Origin: Nitrospira defluvii
GTDB lineage: Bacteria; Nitrospirota; Nitrospiria; Nitrospirales; Nitrospiraceae
Reading direction: 5' to 3'
Assembly (NCBI RefSeq): GCF_905220995.1
Contig: NZ_CAJNBJ010000001.1
Coordinates: 1,240,001-1,304,000 of the forward strand
Length of the DNA stretch: 64,000 bases
A program made the translations under genes and the position numbers. The notes below the pieces were generated by a model, which made no database searches, was not told the DNA's origin, and worked only from the letters and a program-made list of their open reading frames with translations. The first letter of the stretch is position 1; every line of letters starts with the position of its first letter. Shown piece after piece: positions 1 to 8,671 of the stretch.

Positions 1-84
1 CGGAGCGGAATCCGGCCTGGTGCCGGCGGACATGCGCAATATGGCGCGGAGACGCGTCGAGACGACATGCAATCGGTGATTCAT
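1..84 (-). CDS. possible 5' end of a gene running off the left edge
   Basis: An ATG on the minus strand at 84 opens a frame with no stop to the window edge (begins MNHRLHVVSTRL). It would be the next gene of the minus-strand run, 110 bp after the PpiC-type lipoprotein. A second foldase such as SurA is often found in that place, but too little is visible to say so. No clear ribosome binding site precedes it. A small inverted repeat (GATTGT, two bases, ACAATC; 96-109) sits just upstream. In-frame ATG codons at 68 (another frame) and 33 (same frame) are alternative starts, so this is only a candidate. Confidence 0.25.
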   Translation of the reverse strand, partial: MNHRLHVVSTRLRAILRMSAGTRPDSAP

Positions 85-194
85 ACAGGTAGTGGGATTG
101 TACACAATCGAGACTTCAGAAGGGGAGCGTTGTTACGAAGCACAGGAGGGAATCGTCAGAACAAAGAATGTGCGTAGGGCCGATGCGTGCCGGA

Positions 195-1091
195 TTACTG
201 GCGCCCTGGTTCATCCGTCACGTAACGAGCGGCGTCGGCCATGCGGATCGTCGCGCCGGTGCGGAGCTCGGCGAACACGTCGTCCAGCCGCTTGCGGCGC
301 TTTTCGGCCAGCAATTCCTGCCGGAGGCGTTCGCGGGTGGCTTGATCCGCCTGCAGAATTTCCGGCTCCAGCGGACTGACCTTCATGAGGTAGTAACCCT
401 TGTCGGTCTTGATCGGATCGCTCAGCACCCCGGGGTGCATGGAAGGAATCAAGGCATCGAGTTCCGGCTCCAGCAAGCCTTTGCGATAGGGTCCCAGGTC
501 TCCGCCCTTGGCGCGGCTTCGCTCGTCGATCGAATACCGCAGGGCGAAGCGGGTGAAGTTACCGCCGGCTTCCACCTGACGTTTGAGGTCTCTGGCCGCG
601 TAGACGTTCGGCAGCAGCATGACCGAGACCTGCACCTTGGGATTGGCCAGAAGTTGGTTGGCATGTTTTTCGAGGTACGCATCCAACTCTTCTTTGGAGA
701 TCTCGACCTTCGTCTTGATCCGGTCCTTCAGCAATTCATCAAGAATCAACTGTTCGCGGTACCGCAACGTCTTCTCGCGGATGTCATCCGATTGATCGAT
801 CCCCTGCTTGCGCGCCTCCTGCATCAGCAACTCGCGCATGATCAATTCATCGAGGAACCGGCGTTTCCCGCCCTCTTTTTCGTAACGTGCGCGGGTGGCC
901 TGGGACAGTTCCTCCCACCGGATATCGAATTCGGCTTGAGTAATGGAGCGTCCGTTGATCATGGCGATCACCGGCTCTTCCTGCGGCGGTTCCGCACAGC
1001 CGGACAGCGAGCCGAGTGCGTAGAATGCCAACGCGGCGCCGGTCAGTCGAAGGTGCCGATGCGAATGATGAGTGGTCTGCCGTGACGTCAT
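195..1091 (-). CDS. PpiC/SurA-type peptidyl-prolyl isomerase lipoprotein
   Basis: 298 aa. A hydrophobic N-terminal stretch ends in the lipobox LSGC with the lipidated Cys at about residue 32, so the mature protein should be a periplasm-facing lipoprotein. A SurA-like N-terminal helical region follows (residues ~45-130, with an ITQAEFDIRW start typical of the family). The parvulin-type rotamase domain is at ~140-245, with FALRYSIDERSRAKGGDLG and the late SDPIKTDKGYYLMKV strand. Parvulin proteins isomerise prolyl bonds and act as chaperones for outer-membrane proteins. It lies 29 bp downstream of mfd and is probably co-transcribed with it. The family is clear; client specificity is unknown. Confidence 0.85.
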   Translation of the reverse strand: MTSRQTTHHSHRHLRLTGAALAFYALGSLSGCAEPPQEEPVIAMINGRSITQAEFDIRWEELSQATRARYEKEGGKRRFLDELIMRELLMQEARKQGIDQSDDIREKTLRYREQLILDELLKDRIKTKVEISKEELDAYLEKHANQLLANPKVQVSVMLLPNVYAARDLKRQVEAGGNFTRFALRYSIDERSRAKGGDLGPYRKGLLEPELDALIPSMHPGVLSDPIKTDKGYYLMKVSPLEPEILQADQATRERLRQELLAEKRRKRLDDVFAELRTGATIRMADAARYVTDEPGRQ

Positions 1092-1120
1092 GCGGTCGGG
1101 GAATGCATCCTGTGCGAGGA

Positions 1121-4100
1121 TCAGGGTGAGCCTGTCTTCGGCCCTTGGTTGTTGGTACCACAGACGTGGAGGGTTTGCAAGGTTGCGTTGAGTTCTGGAA
1201 AGACCAAACTCCAGTCGTCATGCGGCATCTGGAGTTCAAACGACAGCGGCGACAAGAATCGTAATCGACGCTTGTATCGGTCCATGAGCGTTTGCACGGC
1301 GATTTCCGACACCTTGGCCTTGGGATCGAAGGTGATCACGACGGCGTGCGGCTGCTCAACCACGGAGCTCAGGCGCAACTGTTTGGCCAGGAGGCGGATC
1401 TGCATGAGTTCGAACAGTCGCTCGACCGGATCCGGTGGATGGCCATAGCGGTCTTCGATCTCTCCGTGCAAGAGGGCCAGGTCACCGAGTTGGCCGCAGG
1501 ACGACAGGCGTTTGTAGAGTGACAGGCGTTGATGACTATCGGCCACGTAATCCTCGGGAATGTAGGCGGAGACACTGAGTCGCAGTTCCGGATCCGGCTC
1601 CTCCTCCACCACTTGGCCTTTCAAGCGTTGCACGGCCTGTTCGACCATTTGCAGGTAGAGATCGAGACCGATGGCGGCGATGTGGCCTGATTGCTGTTTG
1701 CCGAGCAGATTGCCTGCTCCGCGAATTTCCAGGTCTGCCGCGGCGATGCGAAAACCCGATCCCAGTTCGGTAAATTGCTGGATGGCCGTGAGCCGCTTTT
1801 GCGCATCCTCCGACAGGTTGCCTTCATCCGGTACGAGGAAATAGGCGTAGGCTTGCTCGCCGCCCCGTCCCACCCGGCCGCGCAGCTGATACAGCTGGGC
1901 CAGGCCAAACGTGTCGGCGCGATTGACGATGATCGTATTGGCCGTCGGCACGTCGATGCCGGATTGAATGATCGCGGACGCAATCAAAATGTCCGCCTCC
2001 CGGTGGAAGAATTTCAGCATGACGGCTTCCAAGGGTTTGGAATCCATCTGGCCGTGCGCCATGACGATGCGCGCCTCCGGCACCAATTCCTGGAGCCAGG
2101 CGCCCATCCGCTCCATGGTCTCCACGCGATTGTGGACGAAGTAGGTCTGTCCGCCGCGGCCGAGCTCGCGGAGAATCGCTTCGCGGATGGCCTTTTCGCT
2201 GAAGCGAAGCACTTGCGTGCGGATCGCCAGTCGTCCGGACGGCGGGGTGTTGATGATCGACAGGTCGCGCACGCTCGTCATGGTCATTTGCAGCGTGCGA
2301 GGAATCGGCGTGGCCGTCAGAGTCAAGACGTCGACCTGCGTGCGCAACTGCTTGAGGCGCTCCTTGTGCTTGACCCCGAACCATTGCTCCTCGTCGATGA
2401 TCACCAGCCCGAGGTTGCGGAACTGCACGTCCTTTTGGAGGAGCCGGTGGGTCCCGATCAAGATGTCGACCAGGCCGGCCGCCGTGTCCTTGATGATGGC
2501 TTTCGTCTCCTTCGGAGACTGAAAGCGGGAAATCAGCGCCACACGGGTCGGGAAGGGGGCGAACCGCTCCACGAAATTGTCGTAATGCTGATGGGCGAGG
2601 AGGGTAGTGGGCACCAGCACGGCGACCTGCCTGTTTTCTTCAACGGCCTTGAAGGCGGCCCGCATGGCGACCTCGGTCTTGCCGTAGCCCACATCGCCGC
2701 AGACCAGGCGATCCATTGGTTTTGTCGAGGCTAGGTCGTGGGTGATGTCCTCGATCGCCTTCCGCTGGTCGGGCGTTTCTTCATATTCGAAGGCGGCCTC
2801 GAACTCATGGTAGAGCGTGCTGTCTTTGCCGTACGACGTGCGATGGACCAATTCCCGGTTGGCGTAGAGATCGACGAGCTCATGCGCCATTTCTTCGATG
2901 TCTTTCTTGACCTTCGCCGTCGTTTTCGCCCAACTGGTCCCGCCGAGCCGGTCGAGTCGAGGCACATGCGCGTCGGCGCCTGCATACCGTTGAACTTGAT
3001 TCAACCGGTCGAGCGGCACATAGAGTTTGTCCGTTCCGGCGAATTCGAGCACCAGAAAATCGCTGTCGAAGTCCTGCACGGAGAGACGGCGCAACCCCTG
3101 ATATTTCGCGATGCCGTACTGCACGTGTACGACAAAATCGCCGACGTTCAGATCCTCCAATGACGAGAGGAAGGTGGCGGCCTTGCTTTTGTGTTGCGGC
3201 TTGTGGCGGGTACCCTTCGCAAACAGTTCTTCCTCGGTCAGCACGACCAGGCGCAGCTCAGGCGAAAGGAAGCCGGCGGACACGTCGCCGTTCAAGACCG
3301 AGAACGGCGCCTTCTGTGCGCCGCCGGCGGACAGGGCGGAAGGTTTCCATTCCACCGCCGGCCGGTCATGCTCGCCGAACAGCGCGAGCAATCGGCCGAC
3401 CTGGCCTTGGCTGCGTGCGACCAAGACGACCGGGCCGCCTTCGCGCAAACGGTCGAGCACTTCCAACGTATGGCTGAAGGCGGTGCCGCGCTGGCCGAGT
3501 CCCACACTCGCCGGGGTTTGCGCGGGACAGGTGATCACCGGCTCCCAACTCGCGTCCGGGGCGGTGACCGGCTCAAGGGCGAGCATCGCATACCCGTTCG
3601 TCGCGGCGAGAATCTGATCCCAGGTGAGATAGAGCTGATCCGGCGTCGGATACGGGTTCGGGTCGGAGCGATCTTCATGACGGAGGAAGCCCTCTTCGAC
3701 CACCTGCCAACATTCGGCCGTGTGAGCCTTGAGGGTAGTGGGTTGATCCAGCACCAGCACCGGGGGCTGCGGGAAATAATCCAGCAGGCTATCCATTGCG
3801 CCGTAGACGGACGGGGCGTGCCATTCGGCATCGGCGCCGAGTGGCGCAAGGGCATCGGGCGCGTCTTCTGAGCGAATGAGCTCACGCGCGGGCAACACCC
3901 AGGCCTGCTTGATCTTGTCGGTCGATTTTTGTGTGGCCGGATCGAAAAAGCGGATCGATTCGATGGTGTCGCCGAGAAATTCCACACGCAGTGGATCGGG
4001 ATACGCGGTCGAGTAGATATCGACGATCCCGCCGCGGATGCTGAACTCGCCGGGAATTTCCACGACTGACCCTTTGCGATAGCCCAGGCGCAGCAGGCCG

Positions 4101-4594
4101 GACACGAGCGTCTCCCGTTCCAATGAGCCGTTGGGTTGGAAGCAGAGCAGGGCATCGGTGAAGACCAGCGCCGGCAGCACGCGCTGGGTCAACGCCGGAA
4201 CGGAGGTAAACAGCACCGTGCGGGCGGTCGTGCAGAGCCGGTGCAGCGTCTGCATGCGGCGGGCTACCAAATCGATGTGAGGGACGGTCGATTCATAGGG
4301 CAAGGTTTCCCACTTCGGGAAGAGCGCGAGGTCATCCCCTGATTGTCCGCACAGGGTTCGATAAAAGAGCGTGTCTCGATAGAGGCGCTCCGCCTCGTCG
4401 TCGGTCTTGGTGACGACCAGCCAGGAGCGGTCCGCCAGCGGTTGCGAGGGCACGCTCTGTGTAAGCAGCGCGAGGCCGAAGCCGGTCGTCGAGCCGTGCA
4501 GGCCCATGAGACAGGGTTTACCCGACCCGGTATGAAGGGCTTCTCGCACAGGCGCGAGCCAGGTCGTGAGATGCAATGGCGTGACAGGCGGCAC
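1121..4594 (-). CDS. mfd: transcription-repair coupling factor Mfd
   Basis: About 1157 aa, close to the 1148 of E. coli Mfd. It removes RNA polymerase stalled at lesions by ATP-driven translocation on DNA and recruits UvrA. Visible in order: a UvrB-like N-terminal region, the RNA-polymerase-interacting (CarD-like) domain around DLNVGDFVVHVQYG, then the RecG-type motor with Walker A GDVGYGKTEVA (~residue 630), DEEQ (~730) and TATPIPRTL, and a C-terminal TRCF domain. The open frame extends upstream to 4771, but that part overlaps the preceding gene. I chose the GTG at 4594, preceded by TAAGGATCCC, where the TAA is also the stop of the upstream gene. A TTG at 4576 is possible. No motif is missing. 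Confidence 0.95.
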   Translation of the reverse strand: MPPVTPLHLTTWLAPVREALHTGSGKPCLMGLHGSTTGFGLALLTQSVPSQPLADRSWLVVTKTDDEAERLYRDTLFYRTLCGQSGDDLALFPKWETLPYESTVPHIDLVARRMQTLHRLCTTARTVLFTSVPALTQRVLPALVFTDALLCFQPNGSLERETLVSGLLRLGYRKGSVVEIPGEFSIRGGIVDIYSTAYPDPLRVEFLGDTIESIRFFDPATQKSTDKIKQAWVLPARELIRSEDAPDALAPLGADAEWHAPSVYGAMDSLLDYFPQPPVLVLDQPTTLKAHTAECWQVVEEGFLRHEDRSDPNPYPTPDQLYLTWDQILAATNGYAMLALEPVTAPDASWEPVITCPAQTPASVGLGQRGTAFSHTLEVLDRLREGGPVVLVARSQGQVGRLLALFGEHDRPAVEWKPSALSAGGAQKAPFSVLNGDVSAGFLSPELRLVVLTEEELFAKGTRHKPQHKSKAATFLSSLEDLNVGDFVVHVQYGIAKYQGLRRLSVQDFDSDFLVLEFAGTDKLYVPLDRLNQVQRYAGADAHVPRLDRLGGTSWAKTTAKVKKDIEEMAHELVDLYANRELVHRTSYGKDSTLYHEFEAAFEYEETPDQRKAIEDITHDLASTKPMDRLVCGDVGYGKTEVAMRAAFKAVEENRQVAVLVPTTLLAHQHYDNFVERFAPFPTRVALISRFQSPKETKAIIKDTAAGLVDILIGTHRLLQKDVQFRNLGLVIIDEEQWFGVKHKERLKQLRTQVDVLTLTATPIPRTLQMTMTSVRDLSIINTPPSGRLAIRTQVLRFSEKAIREAILRELGRGGQTYFVHNRVETMERMGAWLQELVPEARIVMAHGQMDSKPLEAVMLKFFHREADILIASAIIQSGIDVPTANTIIVNRADTFGLAQLYQLRGRVGRGGEQAYAYFLVPDEGNLSEDAQKRLTAIQQFTELGSGFRIAAADLEIRGAGNLLGKQQSGHIAAIGLDLYLQMVEQAVQRLKGQVVEEEPDPELRLSVSAYIPEDYVADSHQRLSLYKRLSSCGQLGDLALLHGEIEDRYGHPPDPVERLFELMQIRLLAKQLRLSSVVEQPHAVVITFDPKAKVSEIAVQTLMDRYKRRLRFLSPLSFELQMPHDDWSLVFPELNATLQTLHVCGTNNQGPKTGSP

Positions 4595-4601
4595 GGGATC
4601 C

Positions 4602-5084
4602 TTAGGCGTTGGTGGCGCGAATGCGTTGTACGAGTGTGGTGGTTGAGACACCGGGGACGAGCGGGATGGTTTGGACGCGTCCGCCGCGCGCTTCGACCGT
4701 GTCACGGCCCACGATCCGGTCGATCGGCCAGTCGCCGCCCTTGACCAGAATATCCGGCTGAAGGGACGCAATCAGAGCACCAGGATCCGGCTCGGGAAAA
4801 ATCACCACGTAGTCCACACAGGCCAATGCCGCGAGGACCTCGGCCCGCTGGGCATCGGGCACGATGGGGCGACCAGGGCCTTTGCTCAAGGCGCGTACAG
4901 AGGCATCGGAATTCACCCCGACGACGAGCACCTCACCGAGATCGCGGGCTGCCTGCAGATAGCGAACATGGCCGATATGCATGAGGTCGAAGCAGCCGTT
5001 CGTGAAGACGACGCGGTGATGCTGCCGACGGTGGTCGGCCAGAAGGGAAGCCAGTTCTTCTCGTGTGGTCACTTTTGTGGGCAT
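4602..5084 (-). CDS. rfaE2: D-glycero-beta-D-manno-heptose 1-phosphate adenylyltransferase (RfaE domain II)
   Basis: 160 aa, a stand-alone nucleotidyltransferase corresponding to the C-terminal half of bifunctional HldE. It transfers AMP from ATP to heptose 1-phosphate in the pathway to ADP-heptose for lipopolysaccharide core. The signature [17 protein letters not shown] (~27-43) carries the HxGH motif. Later hallmarks are VGVNSD and DILVKGGDW, the latter typical of RfaE2. The ATG at 5084 gives the normal family length; the frame stays open further upstream. GmhA, an earlier enzyme of the same pathway, lies at 8038-8616 on the same strand, and the 3' end nearly touches mfd. No kinase-domain (HldA) gene is in the window. 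Confidence 0.88.
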   Translation of the reverse strand: MPTKVTTREELASLLADHRRQHHRVVFTNGCFDLMHIGHVRYLQAARDLGEVLVVGVNSDASVRALSKGPGRPIVPDAQRAEVLAALACVDYVVIFPEPDPGALIASLQPDILVKGGDWPIDRIVGRDTVEARGGRVQTIPLVPGVSTTTLVQRIRATNA

Positions 5085-5117
5085 GATGTTGTGCGTCGAT
5101 TCAGAAGTGCATCTTAA

Positions 5118-5140
5118 CAGGATGGGGAAAAAGTCCGCCA
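5118..5140. repeat. solo terminal repeat matching the MITE at 41275-41475
   Basis: These 23 bases match the left end of the MITE-like element (41275-41297) at 22 of 23 positions (one C-to-G change in the GCGG part). No second end or internal part of the element is recognisable nearby, so this is a solo end or a remnant. It sits between the adenylyltransferase start (5084) and the end of the polymerase gene (5177), where it could affect transcription of rfaE2 and mfd. Confidence 0.7.
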
Positions 5141-5176
5141 CCTCGAAACCATGATGACCTCGCCGCGCCGGACGAA

Positions 5177-6370
5177 CTACTCTTTCGTGCGGCGTGGGCG
5201 GGTCGCAGCGCTGTCCTTGCCCTGCGGTAATCCCCCAAGGCGAATCACGCCGGTGCCGTGCCGCTCGATCAATTGGTCGAGCACCGCGACCGCGTCGCGT
5301 TGGCGCCGGTCGAAGAGTGGTTCCGGAGCCGGCGCGAGGTCCGACAGGCCGAGTCCGACCAGACGGTAGCGTGATCGCGGCTGTACAAGATCGGTGAGCG
5401 CAAGGCGAATGTCCGGCCACATGTCGGGATCATAATTTAGCGGCGTCGCGAACTTCCGTTGCCGCGTCGTGATGTGAAAGTGCGAATCTTTCAGTTTCAC
5501 CGTGAAAGCGCCGGCAGCCAGCCCTTCCCGCCGGAGATCGTGTGCGAGCGTTTCAAGAAACCCGTGGACGATCGGTTCCAGGATGGCCGGATCGTTCGTA
5601 TCTTCTTCGAAGGTCGTCTCATGGCTCACGCTCTTGGCCTCACGGTCCGGCACCACGGGGTCCGAATCGAGGCCGCGGGCGAGAGATTGCAACGCAGCCA
5701 GACGCGTGCCGACCAGACGCATGAGCGATGGTGTAAAACGCGGCGCCAGCAGATCGCCGACCGTATGCACCCCGAGGCGTTCGACGGCCTCCGTGGATTT
5801 CGGCCCCATCCCGGGTAAGGAACGAATCGGCAGCGGAGCAAGAAAGGCTGCCTCTGACCCTGGTTCAATCACGGCCAGCCCGTCGGGTTTGTAGGCATCG
5901 GCGGCGATCTTGGCGACGGTTTTTCCGGAAGCCAGGGCGATCGTGCAGGTCAATCCGGTCGTGTCGAGGATGGCGGCTTTGAGGGCCAGTCCCAAGGCCC
6001 GGGGATCGGGATGGCGCGTCTGCAGTCTGGTGGTGTCCGTGTAAAATTCATCAATACTGGTCCATTCGGTTTCAGGAAAGAAGCGGGTCGTGATGTCCTG
6101 CAGTTGGCGGTGGAGACGTGCATACAGCGGGCGATTGGGCGGCACCAGAATCAATTGGGGGCAGAGGCGCATGGCCTGAATGGTCGGCATGGCGGATCGA
6201 ACGCCGAACCGCCTGACGGCGTAACTGGCGGCGGCAATGATGCCACGCGGCGGTGGGCCGCCGACCGCAACCGGTTTCCCGGCGAGCGAGGGGTCGGCGA
6301 GTACCGCGGCGGAGGCAAACATCGCGTCGATGTCACCAAAGAGAATTTGGCGGGTCCATCGTGCGGACAT
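5177..6370 (-). CDS. dinB: Y-family DNA polymerase (DNA polymerase IV type)
   Basis: 397 aa. Translesion polymerase of the DinB family. The palm motif is [10 protein letters not shown] (usual DMDAFFAS) with both the Asp residues and the steric-gate Phe present. The second catalytic motif is SIDE in [10 protein letters not shown] (~104-107). The fingers part [20 protein letters not shown] and the thumb helix-hairpin-helix ([21 protein letters not shown]) follow, and the little-finger domain is at ~240-350. The catalytic set is intact, so it should be active. The C-terminal tail is basic; no obvious clamp-binding peptide was identified. It is 6 bp upstream of nothing else than the 5118 repeat and follows the SprT-like gene by 6 bp, suggesting one transcript. 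Confidence 0.9.
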   Translation of the reverse strand: MSARWTRQILFGDIDAMFASAAVLADPSLAGKPVAVGGPPPRGIIAAASYAVRRFGVRSAMPTIQAMRLCPQLILVPPNRPLYARLHRQLQDITTRFFPETEWTSIDEFYTDTTRLQTRHPDPRALGLALKAAILDTTGLTCTIALASGKTVAKIAADAYKPDGLAVIEPGSEAAFLAPLPIRSLPGMGPKSTEAVERLGVHTVGDLLAPRFTPSLMRLVGTRLAALQSLARGLDSDPVVPDREAKSVSHETTFEEDTNDPAILEPIVHGFLETLAHDLRREGLAAGAFTVKLKDSHFHITTRQRKFATPLNYDPDMWPDIRLALTDLVQPRSRYRLVGLGLSDLAPAPEPLFDRRQRDAVAVLDQLIERHGTGVIRLGGLPQGKDSAATRPRRTKE

Positions 6371-6376
6371 GAGGGC

Positions 6377-7000
6377 TTATCCCCTTCGGAACGGCAGGTC
6401 GATTTGCCGGTTGGCCGAAGGGGCGGATAACGGAGCGGGCGTCGATACCGGTGGCGACGCCTGTTGAACGACGGTGAGCTCTCGAAGCGGGCCGCGGCAG
6501 GCTCCGCACAAATGCCGGCGTGGTTGGATGCTCCGGCGGTGCCGCCGGTAGATGGATCCGCAGTGCTGGCAGCACCAGGCGTATTTGGCCAGGGCCGCCA
6601 CGGCTGTGCCGAGCGAATGATACAGCGTGATGCCGAGCCCATCCTGGTTCATGCGTGTCATCATGCGGCGAAAGTCAGGTCCATGGTTTGGGCGGCGTTT
6701 CAGAACGTCGTACTGCCACTGGTGAATCATTTCATGCGCCAGGGTCACGATCGTTTCGCGTTCTGGCTCCGGGCCACTGTCCTGTAGCAAGACCGACGAC
6801 AGCCTGATGCAGCGGCGTGGTGCACATTCATCTATCGTCTGAGGCATGCTGTGCCGCGGTCCGACCCGGCAGACAAACATTCCCGCGGAAGAGGTCAGGC
6901 GACGACTCCATTCAATGGGGATGGGCGGAAGAGCGCCGTGGAAATACCGATGATTGAGATCGGTCCAGATGGTGAGCAGCGATTCGGAGTTAGGCGACAT
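6377..7000 (-). CDS. SprT-like zinc metalloprotease family protein
   Basis: 207 aa. The zinc-peptidase motif HEMIHQWQYD (~100-109) with a distal His (NHGPDFRRMM) matches the SprT/Spartan fold. A C-terminal zinc ribbon follows, with Cys pairs in CCQHCGSIY and LCGACRG. Spartan proteins cut DNA-protein crosslinks; for bacterial SprT-like proteins the role is less certain. Placement beside a translesion polymerase and mfd fits a DNA-damage role, but that is inference. The frame is open to 7171, overlapping the previous gene. I chose the ATG at 7000 (MSPNSESLL); a GTG three codons earlier is equally possible. Confidence 0.75.
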   Translation of the reverse strand: MSPNSESLLTIWTDLNHRYFHGALPPIPIEWSRRLTSSAGMFVCRVGPRHSMPQTIDECAPRRCIRLSSVLLQDSGPEPERETIVTLAHEMIHQWQYDVLKRRPNHGPDFRRMMTRMNQDGLGITLYHSLGTAVAALAKYAWCCQHCGSIYRRHRRSIQPRRHLCGACRGPLRELTVVQQASPPVSTPAPLSAPSANRQIDLPFRRG

Positions 7001-7055
7001 GGTACTCACAGGATCAGTCGACTGCTGACGATGCGAGAGGAGCAAGCGTGCGGCT

Positions 7056-8087
7056 TCAGCGGCTGGATAACTCTTCGAGGACCGCGGCAGCCAAGAGCGG
7101 CACCATGATTTCGTGATGGCCGGTGAGCGCGTATCCCTTGCCGCCCTTTTGGGTCGGTCGGCGCACGACATTGGTCATCGGGCGATAGTGCGTGAGGAAA
7201 TCCATGTTGACCGTCGTGATGTTCGTCAACGAGTGGCCAAGGTTCCGCCCCAGCGACACGGCCTTCAAGAACACTTCCGGGAGAATCACGGCGGATCCGA
7301 GATTGAGGTAGACCCCGCCTTCCATGCCGGAGACCACGGCGGCCAGGCGGCGGAAGTCGAGCAGAGAGCCCGCACCGATTGCCGCGCCATCCGCAGACGG
7401 ATGCATGTGGATGATGTCGGTGCCGACGGCCACGTGGACCGTGACGGGGAGGCCCAGTCTGGCCCCGGTGGCCAGCAGGCTGGTCGCTCGATTCGGAAAG
7501 TGCTCTTTGCGACGGTTGATGTAGAGGCCCAGTGACTCGCCCAGACCCGCGCCCTCTTTCATGCCCAGCGTAATGGCCTCATTGAGCATGCGGCCGGTTT
7601 CCTCGGCCATGCCGAATCGGCCGGAATCGATTTCCGCGTCCACCTCTTCCGACGTGTGGCCCATGAAGGCCAGTTCAAAATCGTGGATGATGACCGCGCC
7701 ATTCATGGCGAGGGCGGTGACGATGCCGCGTTCCATCAGATCGACGAGCAGCGGGCCCAGGCCGACCTTCACCACATGCGCGCCCATGCCGACGATCACC
7801 GGCCGGCCTTGCCGATGCGCCTTGGCGATGGCCCGTGCCACTTCGCGTAGTGTCTTTACGGCCAGGATGTCCGGCAGGGAATCCAGAAATCGCTTGAATG
7901 ACCGCCCGCTCGTCCAGACCTTGGCAAAATTCGACACTTGCACCTTGCTGTGCCGCCGCTGGAGGGGATAGGTCTTCAGCCGCGAGGCATCAATGGGCTT
8001 GATGATCGCGGGGGGCGTCGATGATCTCGCGGAGCGCTTAGGCCGGGTTGGCAAGAACGTGATCCTCAATGAGTTCGCAGAGCACAT
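7056..8087 (-). CDS. conserved cytosolic protein, possibly deoxyhypusine-synthase-like
   Basis: Up to 343 aa, of which about 320 look conserved. Features are GMGAHVVKVGLGPLLVDLM, ALAMNGAVIIHDFELAFMG, GTDIIHMHPSADGAAIG and a C-terminal LTGHHEIMVPLLAAAVLEEL. The order of a Gly-rich nucleotide-binding loop, an NGA turn and a HIIHM-type segment resembles deoxyhypusine synthase (an NAD-dependent fold). I do not see the catalytic-Lys motif of true deoxyhypusine synthases, so that activity should not be assumed. The start is uncertain: ATG at 8087 overlaps gmhA by 50 bp, and a TTG at 8054 behind GAGG is an alternative. Its overlap with gmhA suggests a link to sugar metabolism, which is unproven. Confidence 0.6.
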   Translation of the reverse strand: MCSANSLRITFLPTRPKRSARSSTPPAIIKPIDASRLKTYPLQRRHSKVQVSNFAKVWTSGRSFKRFLDSLPDILAVKTLREVARAIAKAHRQGRPVIVGMGAHVVKVGLGPLLVDLMERGIVTALAMNGAVIIHDFELAFMGHTSEEVDAEIDSGRFGMAEETGRMLNEAITLGMKEGAGLGESLGLYINRRKEHFPNRATSLLATGARLGLPVTVHVAVGTDIIHMHPSADGAAIGAGSLLDFRRLAAVVSGMEGGVYLNLGSAVILPEVFLKAVSLGRNLGHSLTNITTVNMDFLTHYRPMTNVVRRPTQKGGKGYALTGHHEIMVPLLAAAVLEELSSR

Positions 8088-8616
8088 GGCCCAGCGTGAT
8101 GTGGCTTTCCTGAATGCGAGCGGTCAGTGTCGAGGGAACGACGAAGGCGTACTCGACCATCCCGGCCAATTTGCCGCCGGAGCCGCCGGTCCAGGCGATG
8201 GTCGTCAATCCGAGCGCCTTGGCAGCCTCGACGCCTTTGAGCACATTGGGGGAATTGCCGCTGGTGCTGATCGCGATGGCGACATCCCCTTGCCGGCCAT
8301 GCGCCCGCACCTGGCGGGCGAAGAGTTCTTCGAACCCGTAGTCGTTGGCGATACAGGTGATGGCCGCGATATCAGTGGCTAGGGCGATGGCGGGGAAGGG
8401 TGCGCGCTCGCGTTTGTAACGGCCGACGAATTCGGCGGCGATGTGCGCGGCATCGGTCGCGCTGCCGCCGTTGCCGAAGAGCAAGACTTTATGTCCGTTT
8501 CGCAAGGCCTGGCCGATGAGTTGGGCGACCTGCACGATCTTGTCGGCATGGTCCCGGGCGAAGCGCCGCTTGATCTCGGCGCTCTCGTCGAACGCCTTGA
8601 GGGCAAACTCTTTCAT
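8038..8616 (-). CDS. gmhA: phosphoheptose isomerase GmhA
   Basis: 192 aa, the same length as E. coli GmhA. It converts sedoheptulose 7-phosphate to D-glycero-D-manno-heptose 7-phosphate, the first step of ADP-heptose synthesis. The SIS-domain phosphate loop FGNGGSATDAAHIAAEF (~47-63) and the second loop ISTSGNSPNVLKG (~115-127) are clear. The late segment QESHITLGHVLCELIE carries the His residues that bind zinc in the family. It shares the pathway with rfaE2 at 4602-5084, and its 3' end overlaps the next gene. Other SIS isomerases are possible but the length and C-terminal His pair favour GmhA. Confidence 0.88.
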   Translation of the reverse strand: MKEFALKAFDESAEIKRRFARDHADKIVQVAQLIGQALRNGHKVLLFGNGGSATDAAHIAAEFVGRYKRERAPFPAIALATDIAAITCIANDYGFEELFARQVRAHGRQGDVAIAISTSGNSPNVLKGVEAAKALGLTTIAWTGGSGGKLAGMVEYAFVVPSTLTARIQESHITLGHVLCELIEDHVLANPA

Positions 8617-8671
8617 CGTGCGGAATTGTAGGGAAGCCCCCGGTCACTGTCAAACGACCCGGTGCCCGGTT

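Noticed and set aside
4594-4771. Longer N-terminus of Mfd
   Set aside because: The extension overlaps the rfaE2 gene and uses a TTG start with an unlikely composition.
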